From positions 1 through 13,831 of the forward strand of contig CAZFHV010000086.1 in assembly GCA_964519095.1 (NCBI GenBank): a stretch of 13,831 nt of DNA, given 5' to 3'. Source of the DNA: JAEHCY01 sp964519095 (lineage in GTDB: Bacteria; Pseudomonadota; Gammaproteobacteria; Chromatiales; Chromatiaceae). Both the position numbers and the translations under genes were made by a program. The notes under the pieces are model-generated. The model worked only from the letters and a program-made list of their open reading frames with translations, did no database searches and had not been told where the DNA came from. Below are positions 1 through 7,832 of this stretch, piece by piece (position 1 is the stretch's first letter; the number at the start of each line of letters is the position of its first letter).

Positions 1-1027
1 GGTGGCCGAGCACCCCATGCGGGAGGCCTTCGGCTGCGCCCGCATGTACCTGGGTGAGATTGATGCGATGGTCCGTGAGCCGATTCTGGGGGAAGTTGTA
101 GGTGCGGATGCGCTCGGAGCGGTCCCCGCTGCCCACCTGGAGGCGGCGGGCCTCGGCCCGCTCCGCGCTCTGCTCCTCCTGGGCCTGGGCGAGCAGCTTG
201 GAGCGCAGCAGTGACATGGCCCGCGCCCGGTTCTTGTGCTGGGAGCGCTCGTCCTGGCATTCCACCACGATGCCGGAGGGGAGGTGGGTGAGGCGAACCG
301 CCGAGTCGGTCTTGTTGACGTGCTGGCCACCGGCCCCCGAGGCGCGGTAGGTGTCCACCCGCAGGTCATTGGGGTTGATGTCGATGGGGTCGATCTCGTC
401 CGCCTCCGGCAGCACCGCCACGGTGCAGGCGGAGGTGTGGATACGGCCCTGGGATTCGGTCTCCGGGACCCGCTGCACCCGATGGGCCCCGGACTCGAAC
501 TTGAGGCGCGAGTACACCCGGGTACCGCTGATGCGCGCCACCACCTCCTTGTAGCCACCGAGCTCGCTGGGGCTCTCGCTCACCACCTCGGTGCTCCAGC
601 CCTGGAGCTCCGCGTAGCGCAGGTACATGCGCAGGAGGTCCGCGGCGAACAGGGCCGCCTCCGCGCCACCGGTGCCCGCGCGGACCTCCAGGTAGACGTT
701 GCGCTGGTCATTGGGGTCGCTGGGCAGGAGCAGCCGCTGCAGCTCCGGCTCCAGGGCCGCCTGGCGCTCCCGGGCCACCTGCAGCTCGTCTCGGGCCAGC
801 TCCGCCATCTCCGGATCGCCAAGCAGCAGCTCCGCGCCGGCGATTTCCTCCGCCAGGCGCTGGTGGCGCTGGTAGCACTCCACCACGGGCTCGATCTGGG
901 CGAACTCCTGGCTCAGGGCGCGCAGGCGCTCCGGATTTCCTTGCACCTCGGGGTCCGCAAGGAGGGCCGCGACCTCGCCGTAGCGGTCGGCGATGCGCTC
1001 CAGTTTTCTCTCGATCGAGGGGTTCAT
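1..1027 (-). CDS. prfA: peptide chain release factor 1 (RF1), 3' end cut by window
   Basis: RF1 recognises UAA and UAG stop codons in the ribosomal A site and triggers hydrolysis of peptidyl-tRNA in the cytoplasm. The protein starts MNPSIERKLERIADRYGEV and 342 codons are visible, against a usual ~360. The catalytic GGQ lies at residues 233-235 in RASGAGGQHVNKTDSAVRLTH, the same numbering as E. coli RF1. The stop-codon-reading PxT tripeptide is P-E-T in HRVQRVPETESQGRIHTSAC, a variant I know from other RF1s. The start ATG overlaps the hemA stop as ATGA (1024-1027), so the two are probably translationally coupled; hemA-prfA is a classic gammaproteobacterial pair. Oddity: after DHRINLT (residue 325) the conserved family tail is not recognisable and the third-position GC phase moves by one base, so a frameshift or sequence error near 47-55 is possible. 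Confidence 0.96.
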   Translation of the reverse strand, partial: MNPSIERKLERIADRYGEVAALLADPEVQGNPERLRALSQEFAQIEPVVECYQRHQRLAEEIAGAELLLGDPEMAELARDELQVARERQAALEPELQRLLLPSDPNDQRNVYLEVRAGTGGAEAALFAADLLRMYLRYAELQGWSTEVVSESPSELGGYKEVVARISGTRVYSRLKFESGAHRVQRVPETESQGRIHTSACTVAVLPEADEIDPIDINPNDLRVDTYRASGAGGQHVNKTDSAVRLTHLPSGIVVECQDERSQHKNRARAMSLLRSKLLAQAQEEQSAERAEARRLQVGSGDRSERIRTYNFPQNRLTDHRINLTQVHAGAAEGLPHGVLGH

Positions 1028-2295
1028 GGGGTAGGGTCGGATGGGGATCGCAGTTGGAAGATCTCGTTGGCCGCGTCCAGCAGCTCGAGCTGGCCGTCCC
1101 GCCCCGCCTGGCGCAGCCGGGAGCTCGGGGCATGGAGGAGCTTGTTGGTGAGGGTGTGGGCGAGGAAGCCCAGGGCCTCCTGGGGGGACTTGCCGTGCTC
1201 GAGCAGGTGCAGGGCACGGGCGAGGACCTCGTCGCGCGTCACCTCGGCCTGTCTGCGAAACCCCTGGATCAGGCTCACCGCGTCCAGGGAGCGTAACCAG
1301 GAGAGGAACTCGGCGGTGTGGTACTCGATGATCTCCTCCGCCTGACCCGCCGCCTCCAGGCGCGATCGGCGGTTCTCCTCGACCACCTCCTCGAGGTCGT
1401 CCACCGTGTAGAGGTAGACGTCTTCGAGGGATGCGACCTCCGGCTCGATGTCTCGGGGCACCGCCAGGTCCACCATGAAGATGGGACGATGGCGGCGCTT
1501 CTTCAACGCTGTCTCCACCGTGCCCTTGCCCAGGACCGGAAGGGGGCTGGCGGTGGAGGAGATGAGGATGTCGGCCTCGGGCAGGTGGTGGGGGATCTCG
1601 GTGAGGGCGATGGCGTAGCCGTCGAACTGGCTCGCCAGGGCATGGGCGCGCTCCAGGGTGCGATTGGCGACCAGGATGCGGCCGATGCCATTCTGGTGGA
1701 GGTGGCGCGCGGCCAGCTCGATGGTCTCGCCGGCGCCGATCAGAAGTGCCGTCTGGTTCTGCAGCTCCGAGAAGATCTGGCGTGCCAGGCTCACCGCCGC
1801 GAAGGCCACCGAGACGGGACTCGCCCCGATCGATGTCTCGGTGCGCACCAGCTTGGCCACCGAGAAGGCGTGCTGGAACAGCCGCCCTAGCAGCTTGCCG
1901 GTGGCCCCCGCGGCCTGGGCGGTCTGGAAGGCTGCCTTAACTTGGCCGAGGATCTGGGGCTCCCCGAGCACCAGGGAGTCGAGCCCACTCGACACCCGCA
2001 GCAGGTGGCGGATGGCCTGTTGGTCGCCGTGGACATAGAGATAGGGACGGATCTCATTGGGACGCAGCCCGTGAAAGCCCGACAGCCAGCGGCTCAGGGG
2101 CTCGTCGCTCGGGTCGGTCACCACACAGCAGAGCTCGGTGCGGTTGCAGGTGGAGAGGATCACCGCCTCTGTCACGCCGGCCTGGCCCAGGAGGCTTCGC
2201 AGGGCGCCCACGATGATGTCGGGACCGAACGTGACTCGCTCACGGATAGCGACCGGGGCGGTCTTGTGGTTCACGCCGAGGGTGAGCAGGGTCAT
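1024..2295 (-). CDS. hemA: glutamyl-tRNA reductase
   Basis: This enzyme reduces glutamyl-tRNA(Glu) with NADPH to glutamate-1-semialdehyde, the first step of C5 tetrapyrrole (haem, and in phototrophs bacteriochlorophyll) synthesis. It is 423 residues, near the E. coli length. The N-terminus MTLLTLGVNHKTAPVAIRER is the family signature; the catalytic cysteine is C50 in ILSTCNRTE; GEPQILGQVK lies at 111-120; the nucleotide-binding glycine motif LIGAGET lies near 185-191, with T where M is more common. The reading frame is open further upstream, but the NHKTAP start at 2295 is the family start. No strong Shine-Dalgarno precedes it. The gene diverges from the TPR lipoprotein gene and shares a 4-bp stop/start overlap with prfA. 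The haem product is relevant to the cytochrome operon in the same window, although I see no shared regulatory site. Confidence 0.97.
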   Translation of the reverse strand: MTLLTLGVNHKTAPVAIRERVTFGPDIIVGALRSLLGQAGVTEAVILSTCNRTELCCVVTDPSDEPLSRWLSGFHGLRPNEIRPYLYVHGDQQAIRHLLRVSSGLDSLVLGEPQILGQVKAAFQTAQAAGATGKLLGRLFQHAFSVAKLVRTETSIGASPVSVAFAAVSLARQIFSELQNQTALLIGAGETIELAARHLHQNGIGRILVANRTLERAHALASQFDGYAIALTEIPHHLPEADILISSTASPLPVLGKGTVETALKKRRHRPIFMVDLAVPRDIEPEVASLEDVYLYTVDDLEEVVEENRRSRLEAAGQAEEIIEYHTAEFLSWLRSLDAVSLIQGFRRQAEVTRDEVLARALHLLEHGKSPQEALGFLAHTLTNKLLHAPSSRLRQAGRDGQLELLDAANEIFQLRSPSDPTP

Positions 2296-2600
2296 GGTCG
2301 GGTGGCGAGGCGAATTCAACCTCTTAGTGTCTCGGATCAATGGGTTGAAAGCAAGGGATGGGAGGGGGGCGGGGGCAGCGTCCGGAAATCCGCAGGCCCC
2401 GGCCGAGGCCCCCCGAGCGGCGGCGGCCCTCAGGGCCTGTTGGCTTCCACGGGCTTGCCCGCTGCCCAGGGAAGCAGGTATGGTGCTGGTGAAACAGGGG
2501 CTCTGCCCCAAACTCACATCCCCAGGCAGGCGGTGCGGCACGCCTCGCCCAAGGGGCCCCCGGGCCGTTCCCTATTCCCCCGCCGCGAGGCCAAGGACCC
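2296..2600. other. divergent intergenic region hemA / TPR lipoprotein
   Basis: These 305 bp separate two divergent genes and should hold promoters for both. I see no small gene supported by a ribosome-binding site, and the frames open here are extensions of neighbours. A GGGG-CTCTG-CCCC mini-hairpin lies near 2497-2510. For hemA, a weak minus-strand TTGCTT-17-GACACT pair can be drawn around 2330-2358, but it matches the consensus poorly. Confidence 0.5.
2455..2484 (+). promoter_or_regulatory. possible sigma70-type promoter for the TPR lipoprotein gene
   Basis: TTGCCC at 2455-2460 and TATGGT at 2479-2484 are separated by 18 bp, about 115 bp upstream of the TPR lipoprotein start. The match is only 3/6 and 4/6, and in DNA this GC-rich such matches can be chance. 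Confidence 0.25.
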
Positions 2601-4391
2601 ATGCCCTTTCGGATCTTCTCCCCAGCCGCCGCCCTCTGCTCCATCGCCCTCCTTGGCTGTGAGGGGCTGGCGCCGCGCGGGGATGCCATGGCCGCGCCCT
2701 CCCCAGGTGGTTGGGCGTCCGAGCCCAGCGCCCCGGCGGTTGAGGCCCTGGCACCCTCGCGGAGCCAGGTGACCCGCGGCGCGACCAGCTATCCGCCCGG
2801 CTCCCTGACCCCGGATCTGCTCTATTCGGTGCTGGTGGGTGACGTCGCAATGCAGCGGGAGCAATACCCCCTGGCCTACGAGCACTACCTGCAGGCGGCG
2901 CGCACTGCCCGGGACGCGCGGCTGGCGGAGCTGGCCACCCAAGCGGCGCTGGGGATGGAGGACAACCCCCGGGCGGAGGAGGCGGTGCATCTGTGGCTGG
3001 ATCTGGCCCCCCGCTCCTTGACGGCCCACCAGGTGGCGGCCCTGCTGGCGATCGATATGGGCAAGGTCACGGAGGCCCGTACCCACCTGCGCAAGCTGGT
3101 GGAGCTGGGTCGCAAGAACGGCGGCGATGGCTTTCTGGACGCGGCGCGTCTTCTGGTGCGGGTTAAGGACCCCAAGGAGCGGCTGCGGCTCATGGCGGAG
3201 CTGCGGGATACCCAGCCCAAGAAGCCCGAGGCCCAGTTCGCCTACGCCATCGTGGCGGCCAGTGCCGGGGACAACAGCGGCGCGGAGCAGGCGGCGCGCA
3301 GGGCGCTCAGCCTGCGGCCCCGCTGGAGCGAGGCCCAGATGTTTCTGGTGCGGGTGATGTTGGCGGAGGGCAAGAAGACGGAGGCGGCCAAGACCCTGGC
3401 CGGGTTTCTCAAGGAATCGCCCGACGACCTGGCCCTGCGCACCGCCTACGCGCGGCTGCTGGTGGAGCAGGAGGCCTACGCGGAGGCCCAGAAGGAGTTC
3501 AAGCGGCTGTTGCGGGCCAAGCCCGGGGATCCGGGGCTGCTCCTGGCCCTGGGGGTGCTCGCGATCCAGACCCAGGCCCCAGCCGCTGCCCGGGGCTATT
3601 TTGAGCAGCTACTCGCCACGGGCAAGCGGCGCGACGACGCCCTCTTCTACCTCGGCCAGCTCGACGAGCAAGAGAAACGCCGCGAGTCGGCTATCGGTCA
3701 CTACAGCCAGATCCGCTCCGAGCACCTAGTGGATGCCCAGATCCGCATGGCCCGCCTCTATGCCGAGGGCGGCGAGATCAACCGCAGCCGGGAGCTGATC
3801 GGGCAGCTCCGCGCCCAGGCCCCTGAGCAGGCGCAAGGCCTGTATCTGATCGAGGCCGAGATCCTTCGCGAGGTCAAGCGCCCGCAGGAGGCCCTGGATG
3901 TCTACGACGAGGCGGTGCGGGCCTATCCGGATGACCCCGACCTGCTCTATGCCCGCGCCCTCCAGGGGGCCCAGATGAAACGGGTGGATATCCTGGAGCG
4001 GGACCTGAGAAAGATCCTCGCCAAGGATCCCGATAATGCCAACGCCCTGAATGCCTTGGGCTATACGCTTGCGGATCAGACCGACCGCTATCAGGAGGCC
4101 CTCGGGCTGCTGGAGCGCGCCCTGGCGCTCAAGCCGGACGACCCTGCGGTGCTCGACAGCATGGGCTGGTTGCAGCATCGCCTCGGCAACAACGCCGAGG
4201 CCCTGCGATTGCTCAAGCGTGCCGCCCAGCTCCTGCAGGACCCCGAGATCTCCGCCCATCTGGGGGCGGTGCTCTGGGTCGAGGGACGACGGGACGAGGC
4301 CCGCCACGTCTGGGGCGAGGCCCTGGTGCGGGACCCCGACAGCGACTACCTGCGGGAGACCATCGACCGCTACCAAGGGCGGGGGCCCTGA
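2601..4391 (+). CDS. TPR-repeat outer-membrane lipoprotein
   Basis: A 596-residue protein with a short lipoprotein signal: hydrophobic AAALCSIALLGC, lipobox LLGC with the lipidated cysteine at residue 20. Glutamate follows at +2, so by the Lol rule it should be sorted to the outer membrane. From about residue 75 to the C-terminus it is a near-continuous helical tetratricopeptide array; clear units include GDNSGAEQAARRALSLRP, RYQEALGLLERALALKPDDP and NNAEALRLLKRAAQLL. TPR arrays are protein-binding scaffolds, and no catalytic domain is visible. TPR proteins of this kind commonly lie between hemA and lolB-ispE in Gammaproteobacteria, so a role in envelope assembly is plausible but inferred. An AAGGA precedes the ATG by 3 nt. 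ispE begins 66 bp downstream. Confidence 0.88.
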   Translation: MPFRIFSPAAALCSIALLGCEGLAPRGDAMAAPSPGGWASEPSAPAVEALAPSRSQVTRGATSYPPGSLTPDLLYSVLVGDVAMQREQYPLAYEHYLQAARTARDARLAELATQAALGMEDNPRAEEAVHLWLDLAPRSLTAHQVAALLAIDMGKVTEARTHLRKLVELGRKNGGDGFLDAARLLVRVKDPKERLRLMAELRDTQPKKPEAQFAYAIVAASAGDNSGAEQAARRALSLRPRWSEAQMFLVRVMLAEGKKTEAAKTLAGFLKESPDDLALRTAYARLLVEQEAYAEAQKEFKRLLRAKPGDPGLLLALGVLAIQTQAPAAARGYFEQLLATGKRRDDALFYLGQLDEQEKRRESAIGHYSQIRSEHLVDAQIRMARLYAEGGEINRSRELIGQLRAQAPEQAQGLYLIEAEILREVKRPQEALDVYDEAVRAYPDDPDLLYARALQGAQMKRVDILERDLRKILAKDPDNANALNALGYTLADQTDRYQEALGLLERALALKPDDPAVLDSMGWLQHRLGNNAEALRLLKRAAQLLQDPEISAHLGAVLWVEGRRDEARHVWGEALVRDPDSDYLRETIDRYQGRGP

Positions 4392-4457
4392 GGGGCGTCG
4401 CCTCCGCCCACTGACGCGGTGGGCAGGTCCCCGATCGCCGCGCCGGCAAGCGATCCC

Positions 4458-5315
4458 ATGTCGAGTCCTTCCCCAGCCCTCTGGCCGGCACCGGCCAAGC
4501 TCAACCTGATGCTGCACCTGGTGGGACGTCGCCCCGATGGTTACCACGAGCTGCAGACAGTCTTCCAATTCATCGATCGCTCGGACCTCCTAGAGCTCTC
4601 GCCCCGTCCCGACGGGCGCATCCTGCGACGCAACCCCCTTCCCGGCGTTCCCCCGGAGGCGGATCTGGTGGTGCGGGCGGCACGGTTGCTCAAGGAGGCG
4701 ACCGGCTGTAGTCAGGGGGTAGAGATCGCGCTCCACAAGCATCTGCCCCTCGGCGGGGGTCTGGGCGGGGGCAGCTCGGATGCGGCCACCACCCTGGTGG
4801 CCCTCAATCGACTCTGGGGGACAGCGCTTCCCGAGGAGGAGCTGGCGGGGCTGGGGCTGCGGCTCGGCGCCGACGTCCCGGTGTTCGTGCGGGGTCGGGC
4901 GGCCTGGGGGGAGGGGGTGGGGGAGCGCCTGGTGCCGGTGGCGCTGCCTGAGCCCTGGTACCTGGTGCTGGTGCCCAACTGCCAGGTATCCACCGCCGCC
5001 GTCTTCAAGGATCCTGAATTGACACGAAATTCACCGCTGATCACAATAGCCGACTTTCTCGCGGGTGCCGGCCATAACGATTTCGAGCCGGTGGTGCGGC
5101 GTCGGTATCCCGCGGTGGCCGAGGCGCTCGACTGGTTACAGGGGTTCCGCCCGGCGCGCTTGACGGGAACTGGGGCCTGTGTCTTTGCCAGCTTCGACAC
5201 CGAGGCCGCGGCCCGCGGGGTGCTGGTCCAGGTGCCGCCGGGGCTTGGGGCCTTCGTGGCCCGGGGGCTGAGCCGTTCGCCGCTCCTGGAGCGGCTGGCC
5301 GCAGAAGATCCTTAA
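4458..5315 (+). CDS. ispE: 4-(cytidine 5'-diphospho)-2-C-methyl-D-erythritol kinase
   Basis: IspE phosphorylates CDP-methylerythritol with ATP in the non-mevalonate (MEP) isoprenoid pathway, feeding quinones, undecaprenyl carrier and carotenoids. At 285 residues it matches the family length. It is a GHMP kinase: PAKLNLMLHLVGRRPDGYHEL at the N-terminus with conserved K14, the glycine-rich ATP loop LPLGGGLGGGSSDAA at 96-110, the likely catalytic aspartate D139 in LGADVPVF, and the C-terminal GHMP motif TGTGACVFASF. The ATG at 4458 gives the family-like N-terminus; an in-frame GTG at 4419 would add 13 residues with no recognisable homology. The ribosome-binding site is weak. lolB, which often sits directly before ispE, is not present. 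The TAA stop is one base before the tRNA-Gln gene. Confidence 0.96.
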   Translation: MSSPSPALWPAPAKLNLMLHLVGRRPDGYHELQTVFQFIDRSDLLELSPRPDGRILRRNPLPGVPPEADLVVRAARLLKEATGCSQGVEIALHKHLPLGGGLGGGSSDAATTLVALNRLWGTALPEEELAGLGLRLGADVPVFVRGRAAWGEGVGERLVPVALPEPWYLVLVPNCQVSTAAVFKDPELTRNSPLITIADFLAGAGHNDFEPVVRRRYPAVAEALDWLQGFRPARLTGTGACVFASFDTEAAARGVLVQVPPGLGAFVARGLSRSPLLERLAAEDP

Positions 5316-5316
5316 C

Positions 5317-5391
5317 TGGGGCGTCGCCAAGCGGTAAGGCACTGGGTTTTGATCCCAGCATTCCGAGGTTCGAATCCTCGCGCCCCAGCCA
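5317..5391 (+). tRNA. tRNA-Gln (anticodon UUG)
   Basis: A 75-nt cloverleaf with encoded CCA. The acceptor stem TGGGGCG pairs with CGCCCCA, giving the U1-A72 pair typical of bacterial tRNA-Gln. The D arm is GCC/GGC, the anticodon stem CTGGG/CCCAG encloses loop TTTTGAT with anticodon TTG at 5349-5351, and the T arm is CGAGG-TTCGAAT-CCTCG. G is the discriminator base. It reads CAA (and CAG by wobble). Its position between ispE and prs is conserved in many Gammaproteobacteria, and with one base after the ispE stop it is probably cut from a shared transcript. Confidence 0.97.
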
Positions 5392-5414
5392 ACCATCGGG
5401 CCGTTGCCTGCGCT

Positions 5415-5420
5415 AGAGGA
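5415..5420 (+). promoter_or_regulatory. Shine-Dalgarno site fixing the GTG start of prs
   Basis: AGAGGA ends 8 nt before the GTG at 5429. Downstream in-frame ATGs in the SNMMVF segment have no comparable site, so the GTG start is preferred. Confidence 0.75.
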
Positions 5421-5428
5421 AATCGCTC

Positions 5429-6382
5429 GTGCCTGCCAGCAACATGATGGTGTTCTCGGGTAACGCCAACCCGGAGCTCACGGCCGAGATCGCCGCCTGC
5501 CTCAACCTCTCCCTGGGCAAGGCGGTGGTGGGGCATTTCAGCGACGGGGAGGTGCAGGTCGAGATCCAGGAGAACGTCCGCGGCCGCGATGTGTTCGTGG
5601 TCCAGGCCACCTCCGCGCCCACCAACGACCACCTCATCGAGCTCCTGGTGATGGTCGATGCCCTGCGCTGGGCCTCGGCGCAGCGCATCACCGCCGTCAT
5701 CCCCTATTTCGGTTACGCCCGCCAGGACCGGCGGCCCCGCTCGGCGCGCGTACCCATCACGGCGCGGCTGGTGGCCAAGATGATCGGCATCGCGGGGGCG
5801 CACCGGGTGCTCACCGTGGATCTGCACGCGGATCAGATCCAGGGTTTCTTCGACATCCCGGTGGACAATGTCTACGCCTCCCCGATCCTGCTCGGGGACG
5901 TGTGGCGGCAGAAGTATCCCAAGCTGATCGTGGTGTCCCCCGACGTGGGCGGGGTGGTAAGGGCCCGCGCCCTGGCCAAGCGGCTCGACGGGGCGGAGCT
6001 GGCCATCATCGACAAGCGCCGGCCTCGGCCCAACGAGGCCAAGGTGATGAACATCATCGGTGAGGTCGAGGGACGAAGCTGCGTCATCATCGACGACCTG
6101 GTGGACACCGCCGGCACCCTCTGTCAGGCGGCCCAGGCCCTCAAGGCCCATGGGGCCGCCCTGGTGGTGGCCTACTGCACCCACGCGGTGCTTTCGGGCG
6201 GCGCGGTGGCCAAGATCGAGTCCTCGGTGCTCGATGAGCTGGTGGTGACCAACACCATCCGCCTGCGCGATGAGGCCCGGGGCTGTGGCAAGATCCGCCA
6301 GTTGAGCATCGGGGAGCTCCTGGCCGAGACCATGCGCCGCGTGGCGGCAGAGGAGTCGGTGAGCTCCCTCTTCATGGACTGA
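5429..6382 (+). CDS. prs: ribose-phosphate pyrophosphokinase (PRPP synthetase)
   Basis: Transfers pyrophosphate from ATP to ribose 5-phosphate to make PRPP, the precursor of purines, pyrimidines, histidine, tryptophan and NAD. The 317 residues align end to end with the class I family. Visible motifs are VFSGNANPELTAEIA at the N-terminus, FSDGEVQVEIQENVRG, the flexible ATP loop YFGYARQDRR (93-102), DLHADQIQGFFDIPVDN (131-147), SPDVGGVVRARALAKRL with the following KRRPR, and the PRPP-binding loop VIIDDLVDTAGTL (219-231). It uses a GTG start behind a good AGAGGA site. It follows tRNA-Gln by 37 bp and is separated from rplY by a hairpin-rich leader. Confidence 0.97.
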   Translation: MPASNMMVFSGNANPELTAEIAACLNLSLGKAVVGHFSDGEVQVEIQENVRGRDVFVVQATSAPTNDHLIELLVMVDALRWASAQRITAVIPYFGYARQDRRPRSARVPITARLVAKMIGIAGAHRVLTVDLHADQIQGFFDIPVDNVYASPILLGDVWRQKYPKLIVVSPDVGGVVRARALAKRLDGAELAIIDKRRPRPNEAKVMNIIGEVEGRSCVIIDDLVDTAGTLCQAAQALKAHGAALVVAYCTHAVLSGGAVAKIESSVLDELVVTNTIRLRDEARGCGKIRQLSIGELLAETMRRVAAEESVSSLFMD

Positions 6383-6413
6383 GGCCCACAGGGGGCGATG
6401 AGGGTTCCCGCCA

Positions 6414-6431
6414 GGCCGATCCCGGTCGGCC
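6414..6431 (+). other. hairpin in the prs-rplY leader
   Basis: GGCCGA (6414-6419) and TCGGCC (6426-6431) form a perfect 6-bp stem with a TCCCGG loop, 31 bp after the prs stop. It is followed 12 bp later by a second, T-tailed hairpin, so the pair could act as an attenuator or a 3'-end stabiliser. Confidence 0.5.
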
Positions 6432-6443
6432 GGCGAGGGTAGA

Positions 6444-6478
6444 CCCGGTCCCTGGTCGCGGGGCGCCGGGCTTTTTTT
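6444..6478 (+). terminator. candidate intrinsic terminator between prs and rplY
   Basis: CCCGG (6444-6448) pairs with CCGGG (6466-6470); an inner CCC/GGG pairing can extend the stem, and after one C there is a run of seven T (6472-6478). This is the only T-run of this kind behind a hairpin in the window. It ends 13 nt before the rplY Shine-Dalgarno (6491-6496), so partial read-through or attenuation is possible. Confidence 0.6.
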
Positions 6479-6501
6479 CATGTGAGTCTGAGGAGACCCT
6501 G

Positions 6502-7101
6502 ATGAGTGTGAGCTTCGACGTGATTGCCGAGTCCCGCAGCGATAAGGGGAAAGGTGCGAGCCGCCGCCTGCGTCGCGCGGGCCGGGTGCCGGCCATCGTC
6601 TATGGCGGCAAGGAGCCGCCGGCGATGGTGACCCTGTCCCATCTCCAGCTCGGCCTGCAGCTGGATAACCCCGCCTTCTATTCGCACCTGCTCAACCTCA
6701 ACGTGGATGGCCGCACCGAGCAGGTGGTGCTCAAGGACGTGCAGCGCCACCCCTCCAAGCCCTACATCCAGCACGTAGATTTCCTACGTGTGAGCGCCGA
6801 TGAGAAGCTGCGCATGGCCGTGTCGCTGCGATTCCTCAACGAGGAGACCGCCAAGGGCGTGAAGATGGGCGGACAGGTGATGGAGTACCTGAGCGAGGTG
6901 GAGATCACCTGCCTGCCGAAGGATCTCCCGGAGACCATCGACGTGGATCTCGCCGCCCTCGACATCGGCGACACGGTGCACCTCTCCGAGATCGTCCTCC
7001 CGCCCGGGGTGGCGCTGGCCCACGAGCCCGACCCGGACCTGCCGGCGGTGGGCATCGAGGAGATCCGCTCCCACGGCGAAGAGGCGGGTAAGGAAGGCTA
7101 G
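6502..7101 (+). CDS. rplY: 50S ribosomal protein L25 / general stress protein Ctc (long form)
   Basis: Binds 5S rRNA in the large ribosomal subunit. At 199 residues it is the two-domain Ctc/TL5 form, about twice the 94-residue E. coli L25. The N-terminal L25 beta-barrel domain (about 1-95) shows KGKGASRRLRRAGRVPAIVYG and LKDVQRHPSKPYIQHVDFLRV. The C-terminal TL5 domain (about 100-190) shows VSLRFLNEETAKGVKMGGQV, CLPKDLPETIDVDLAALDIGD and HLSEIVLPPGV. The tail is charged and ends GEEAGKEG. AGGAGA lies 5 nt before the ATG. The order prs-rplY-pth is conserved in Gammaproteobacteria. Confidence 0.96.
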   Translation: MSVSFDVIAESRSDKGKGASRRLRRAGRVPAIVYGGKEPPAMVTLSHLQLGLQLDNPAFYSHLLNLNVDGRTEQVVLKDVQRHPSKPYIQHVDFLRVSADEKLRMAVSLRFLNEETAKGVKMGGQVMEYLSEVEITCLPKDLPETIDVDLAALDIGDTVHLSEIVLPPGVALAHEPDPDLPAVGIEEIRSHGEEAGKEG

Positions 7102-7126
7102 GGCCTTTCGCGGGTCCGCCGGCCGG

Positions 7127-7143
7127 GGCCAGGGTCCCTGGCC
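7127..7143 (+). other. perfect hairpin in the rplY-pth gap
   Basis: GGCCAGGG (7127-7134) and CCCTGGCC (7136-7143) are exact complements around a single T, with further G-U-containing pairing outside. In practice the innermost pairs would open to form a loop. No T-run follows, so it is not a standard intrinsic terminator. It sits 41 bp before the pth start, which lacks a clear Shine-Dalgarno. Confidence 0.5.
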
Positions 7144-7184
7144 GGTCGGCGGCTCGGCGACCCCGGGGCCGACCCTCCCTGACC

Positions 7185-7766
7185 ATGACGGCGGGTATCG
7201 GGCTGATCGTGGGTCTGGGCAATCCCGGACCCGAATACGAGTCCACCCGGCACAACGTCGGGTTCTGGCTGGTGGATCGCCTCGCCAGCGAGCAGGGGGC
7301 CCAGTTCCGCCAGGAGTCCAAGCTCCTGGGGATGGCTTGCCGGATCAGCCTGACGGGGACCGAGGTGCGGCTGTTCAAGCCGATGACCTTCATGAACCGC
7401 AGCGGGCAGGCGGTCTCGAGCGTCTGTCGCTATTTTCAGCTCGCGCCGGAGGCCCTGATTGTGGTACATGACGATCTGGACTTACCCCCGGGGCAGCTCC
7501 GGTTGAAATGGGGGGGCGGGCATGCGGGCCACAATGGCCTGCGCGATATCATCGCCGCCTTGGGGACCGCGGACTTTTGGCGTATCCGCATCGGGATAGG
7601 CCACCCCGGCGAGCGTGACCGGGTGATCGATTACGTCCTAAGTCGCCCCACCCGGGCGGACGAGGATGCCCTTCGGAAGGCCGTTGACGAAGGGGTTGCC
7701 GCCCTGCCAGAGCTGGCGCGCGGTGGCTTTCAGCAGGCGATGAACCGCCTGCACAGCGGGCGTTGA
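7185..7766 (+). CDS. pth: peptidyl-tRNA hydrolase
   Basis: Recycles tRNA by cleaving the ester bond of peptidyl-tRNAs that drop off the ribosome. The 193 residues match the bacterial Pth family. The active-site residues are in place, each three positions later than E. coli numbering: N13 in VGLGNPGPEY, catalytic H23 in STRHNVGFW, N71 in KPMTFMNRSGQ, D96 in VHDDLDLP and N117 in GGHAGHNGLRDI. FWRIRIGIGHPGERDRVIDYVL is also typical. The ATG gives the expected short N-terminus before LIVGLGNPG, but only pyrimidine-rich sequence precedes it, so initiation may depend on read-through translation or leader structure. ychF, the common next gene, is absent. Confidence 0.97.
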   Translation: MTAGIGLIVGLGNPGPEYESTRHNVGFWLVDRLASEQGAQFRQESKLLGMACRISLTGTEVRLFKPMTFMNRSGQAVSSVCRYFQLAPEALIVVHDDLDLPPGQLRLKWGGGHAGHNGLRDIIAALGTADFWRIRIGIGHPGERDRVIDYVLSRPTRADEDALRKAVDEGVAALPELARGGFQQAMNRLHSGR

Positions 7767-7832
7767 GGCTGAATCGCAAGTCGGTGTGTTTCTCAGGGTT
7801 TTTGTTGCTACCACTGTCGACGAGGAGGTTGT

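Noticed and set aside
236..1345. 369-codon open frame on the plus strand opposite prfA/hemA
   Set aside because: It is antisense to two well-conserved genes with intact motifs, has no ribosome-binding site or recognisable domain, and long antisense frames are expected in DNA this GC-rich.
5312..6481. 389-codon open frame on the minus strand opposite prs
   Set aside because: It covers prs and the tRNA in antisense, and its His/Gly/Asp-rich sequence is the usual shadow of a GC-rich gene.
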